From assembly GCF_019635155.1 (NCBI RefSeq), contig NZ_JAHBZY010000001.1, positions 248,001 through 312,000 of the forward strand: a DNA stretch of 64,000 nt, given 5' to 3'. Shown here piece after piece: positions 63,834 through 64,000 of the stretch (positions are counted from its first letter, which is position 1; every line of letters begins with the position of its first letter). The translations under genes were made by a program, and so were the position numbers. This DNA is from Nitrosomonas sp. Lineage in GTDB: Bacteria > Pseudomonadota > Gammaproteobacteria > Burkholderiales > Nitrosomonadaceae. The notes under the pieces are model-generated. The model was not told where the DNA came from and did not search any database. It was given only the letters and a program-made list of their open reading frames with translations.

Positions 63834-64000
63834 TTATTTTCCTATACAAAAATGGGAAAAAATTTCACCCAATAAGTCATCGGCGGTAAATTCCCCGGTA
63901 ATGGATGATAAAGCATCTTGTGTCAGTCTCAGTTCTTCGGCGAGGATTTCCAATTGATATTGGTGCTGCATCGCTGATTGTGCACATACTATATGCGCAT
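63834..64000 (-). CDS. mnmE: tRNA modification GTPase MnmE, C-terminal end (partial)
   Basis: The last 54 codons of a leftward gene. [20 protein letters not shown] and FCIGK before the TAA stop (63836-63834) are the unmistakable MnmE (TrmE) C-terminus; the Cys is the conserved CIGK cysteine. MnmE with MnmG modifies the wobble uridine of several tRNAs. The rest lies beyond the window. Confidence 0.93.
   Translation of the reverse strand, partial: AHIVCAQSAMQHQYQLEILAEELRLTQDALSSITGEFTADDLLGEIFSHFCIGK

Noticed and set aside
1-64000. CRISPR arrays, rRNA, tRNA or intact insertion sequences
   Set aside because: I looked for regularly spaced repeats, transposase frames and tRNA-like folds in the intergenic regions and saw none; a covariance-model scan would be needed to exclude small RNAs.

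Overview
The window reads as a chromosomal segment of a betaproteobacterium. The most likely family is Nitrosomonadaceae (Nitrosomonas-like). This rests on gene orders such as metX-metW and yqgE-ruvX-pyrR-pyrB-pyrC', the sigma factor/DUF3619/DUF3106/mnmE block, a PEP-CTERM protein and an incomplete regulatory-type PTS. No ammonia-oxidation gene is present, so the genus is an inference. Coding density is high. I see no rRNA, tRNA, CRISPR array or intact insertion sequence.

Region by region. 0-8.5 kb: the 5' end of a secreted protein, a SelD-associated flavoprotein, a DUF2868/DUF3482-GTPase pair, a glutamine amidotransferase, a TIR-domain relic, a DUF457 membrane hydrolase, a PEP-CTERM protein and an unknown secreted protein. 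8.5-12.8 kb: a four-gene operon of acyl-ACP synthetase, SDR reductase, acyl carrier protein and serine palmitoyltransferase, which matches the known bacterial sphingoid-base pathway. 13-17 kb: a diguanylate cyclase and a permease-less PTS (EIIA-Man, HPr, EI). 17-20.3 kb: metX-metW, a DUF455 ferritin-like protein and an acyl-CoA thioesterase.

20.4-31.5 kb is a G+C-richer surface-polysaccharide region. A leftward operon (KdsB-like cytidylyltransferase, HpcH/HpaI aldolase, 2-hydroxyacid dehydrogenase, SDR epimerase, HAD phosphatase, 6-phosphogluconolactonase) faces away from a rightward set (glycosyltransferase-like protein, FkbM methyltransferase, GT2, O-antigen ligase, two further methyltransferases). 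The leftward enzymes together look like a route to an unusual CMP-activated 2-keto-3-deoxy sugar acid. This is the best candidate for something undescribed here. 31.6-34.5 kb is a small accessory patch with an HNH endonuclease, a VapBC pair, a DUF2798 protein, a nucleoside deaminase and a DUF2024 protein.

34.6-64 kb is mostly housekeeping: an IalB-like protein and ArsC; rpsP-rimM-trmD-rplS; glcF; coq7; yqgE-ruvX-pyrR-pyrB-pyrC', whose dihydroorotase-like member has lost its metal ligands; prlC; mlaA; a rubredoxin-reductase-like flavoprotein; yciB-yciI-parvulin; alr; lplT; ispD-ispF-thpR; tsaB-rimI-UDG; prfB with its programmed +1 frameshift; argJ; a DUF815 ATPase; a Nudix-ThiE fusion; a second diguanylate cyclase; yacG; the sigma factor module; and the 3' end of mnmE.
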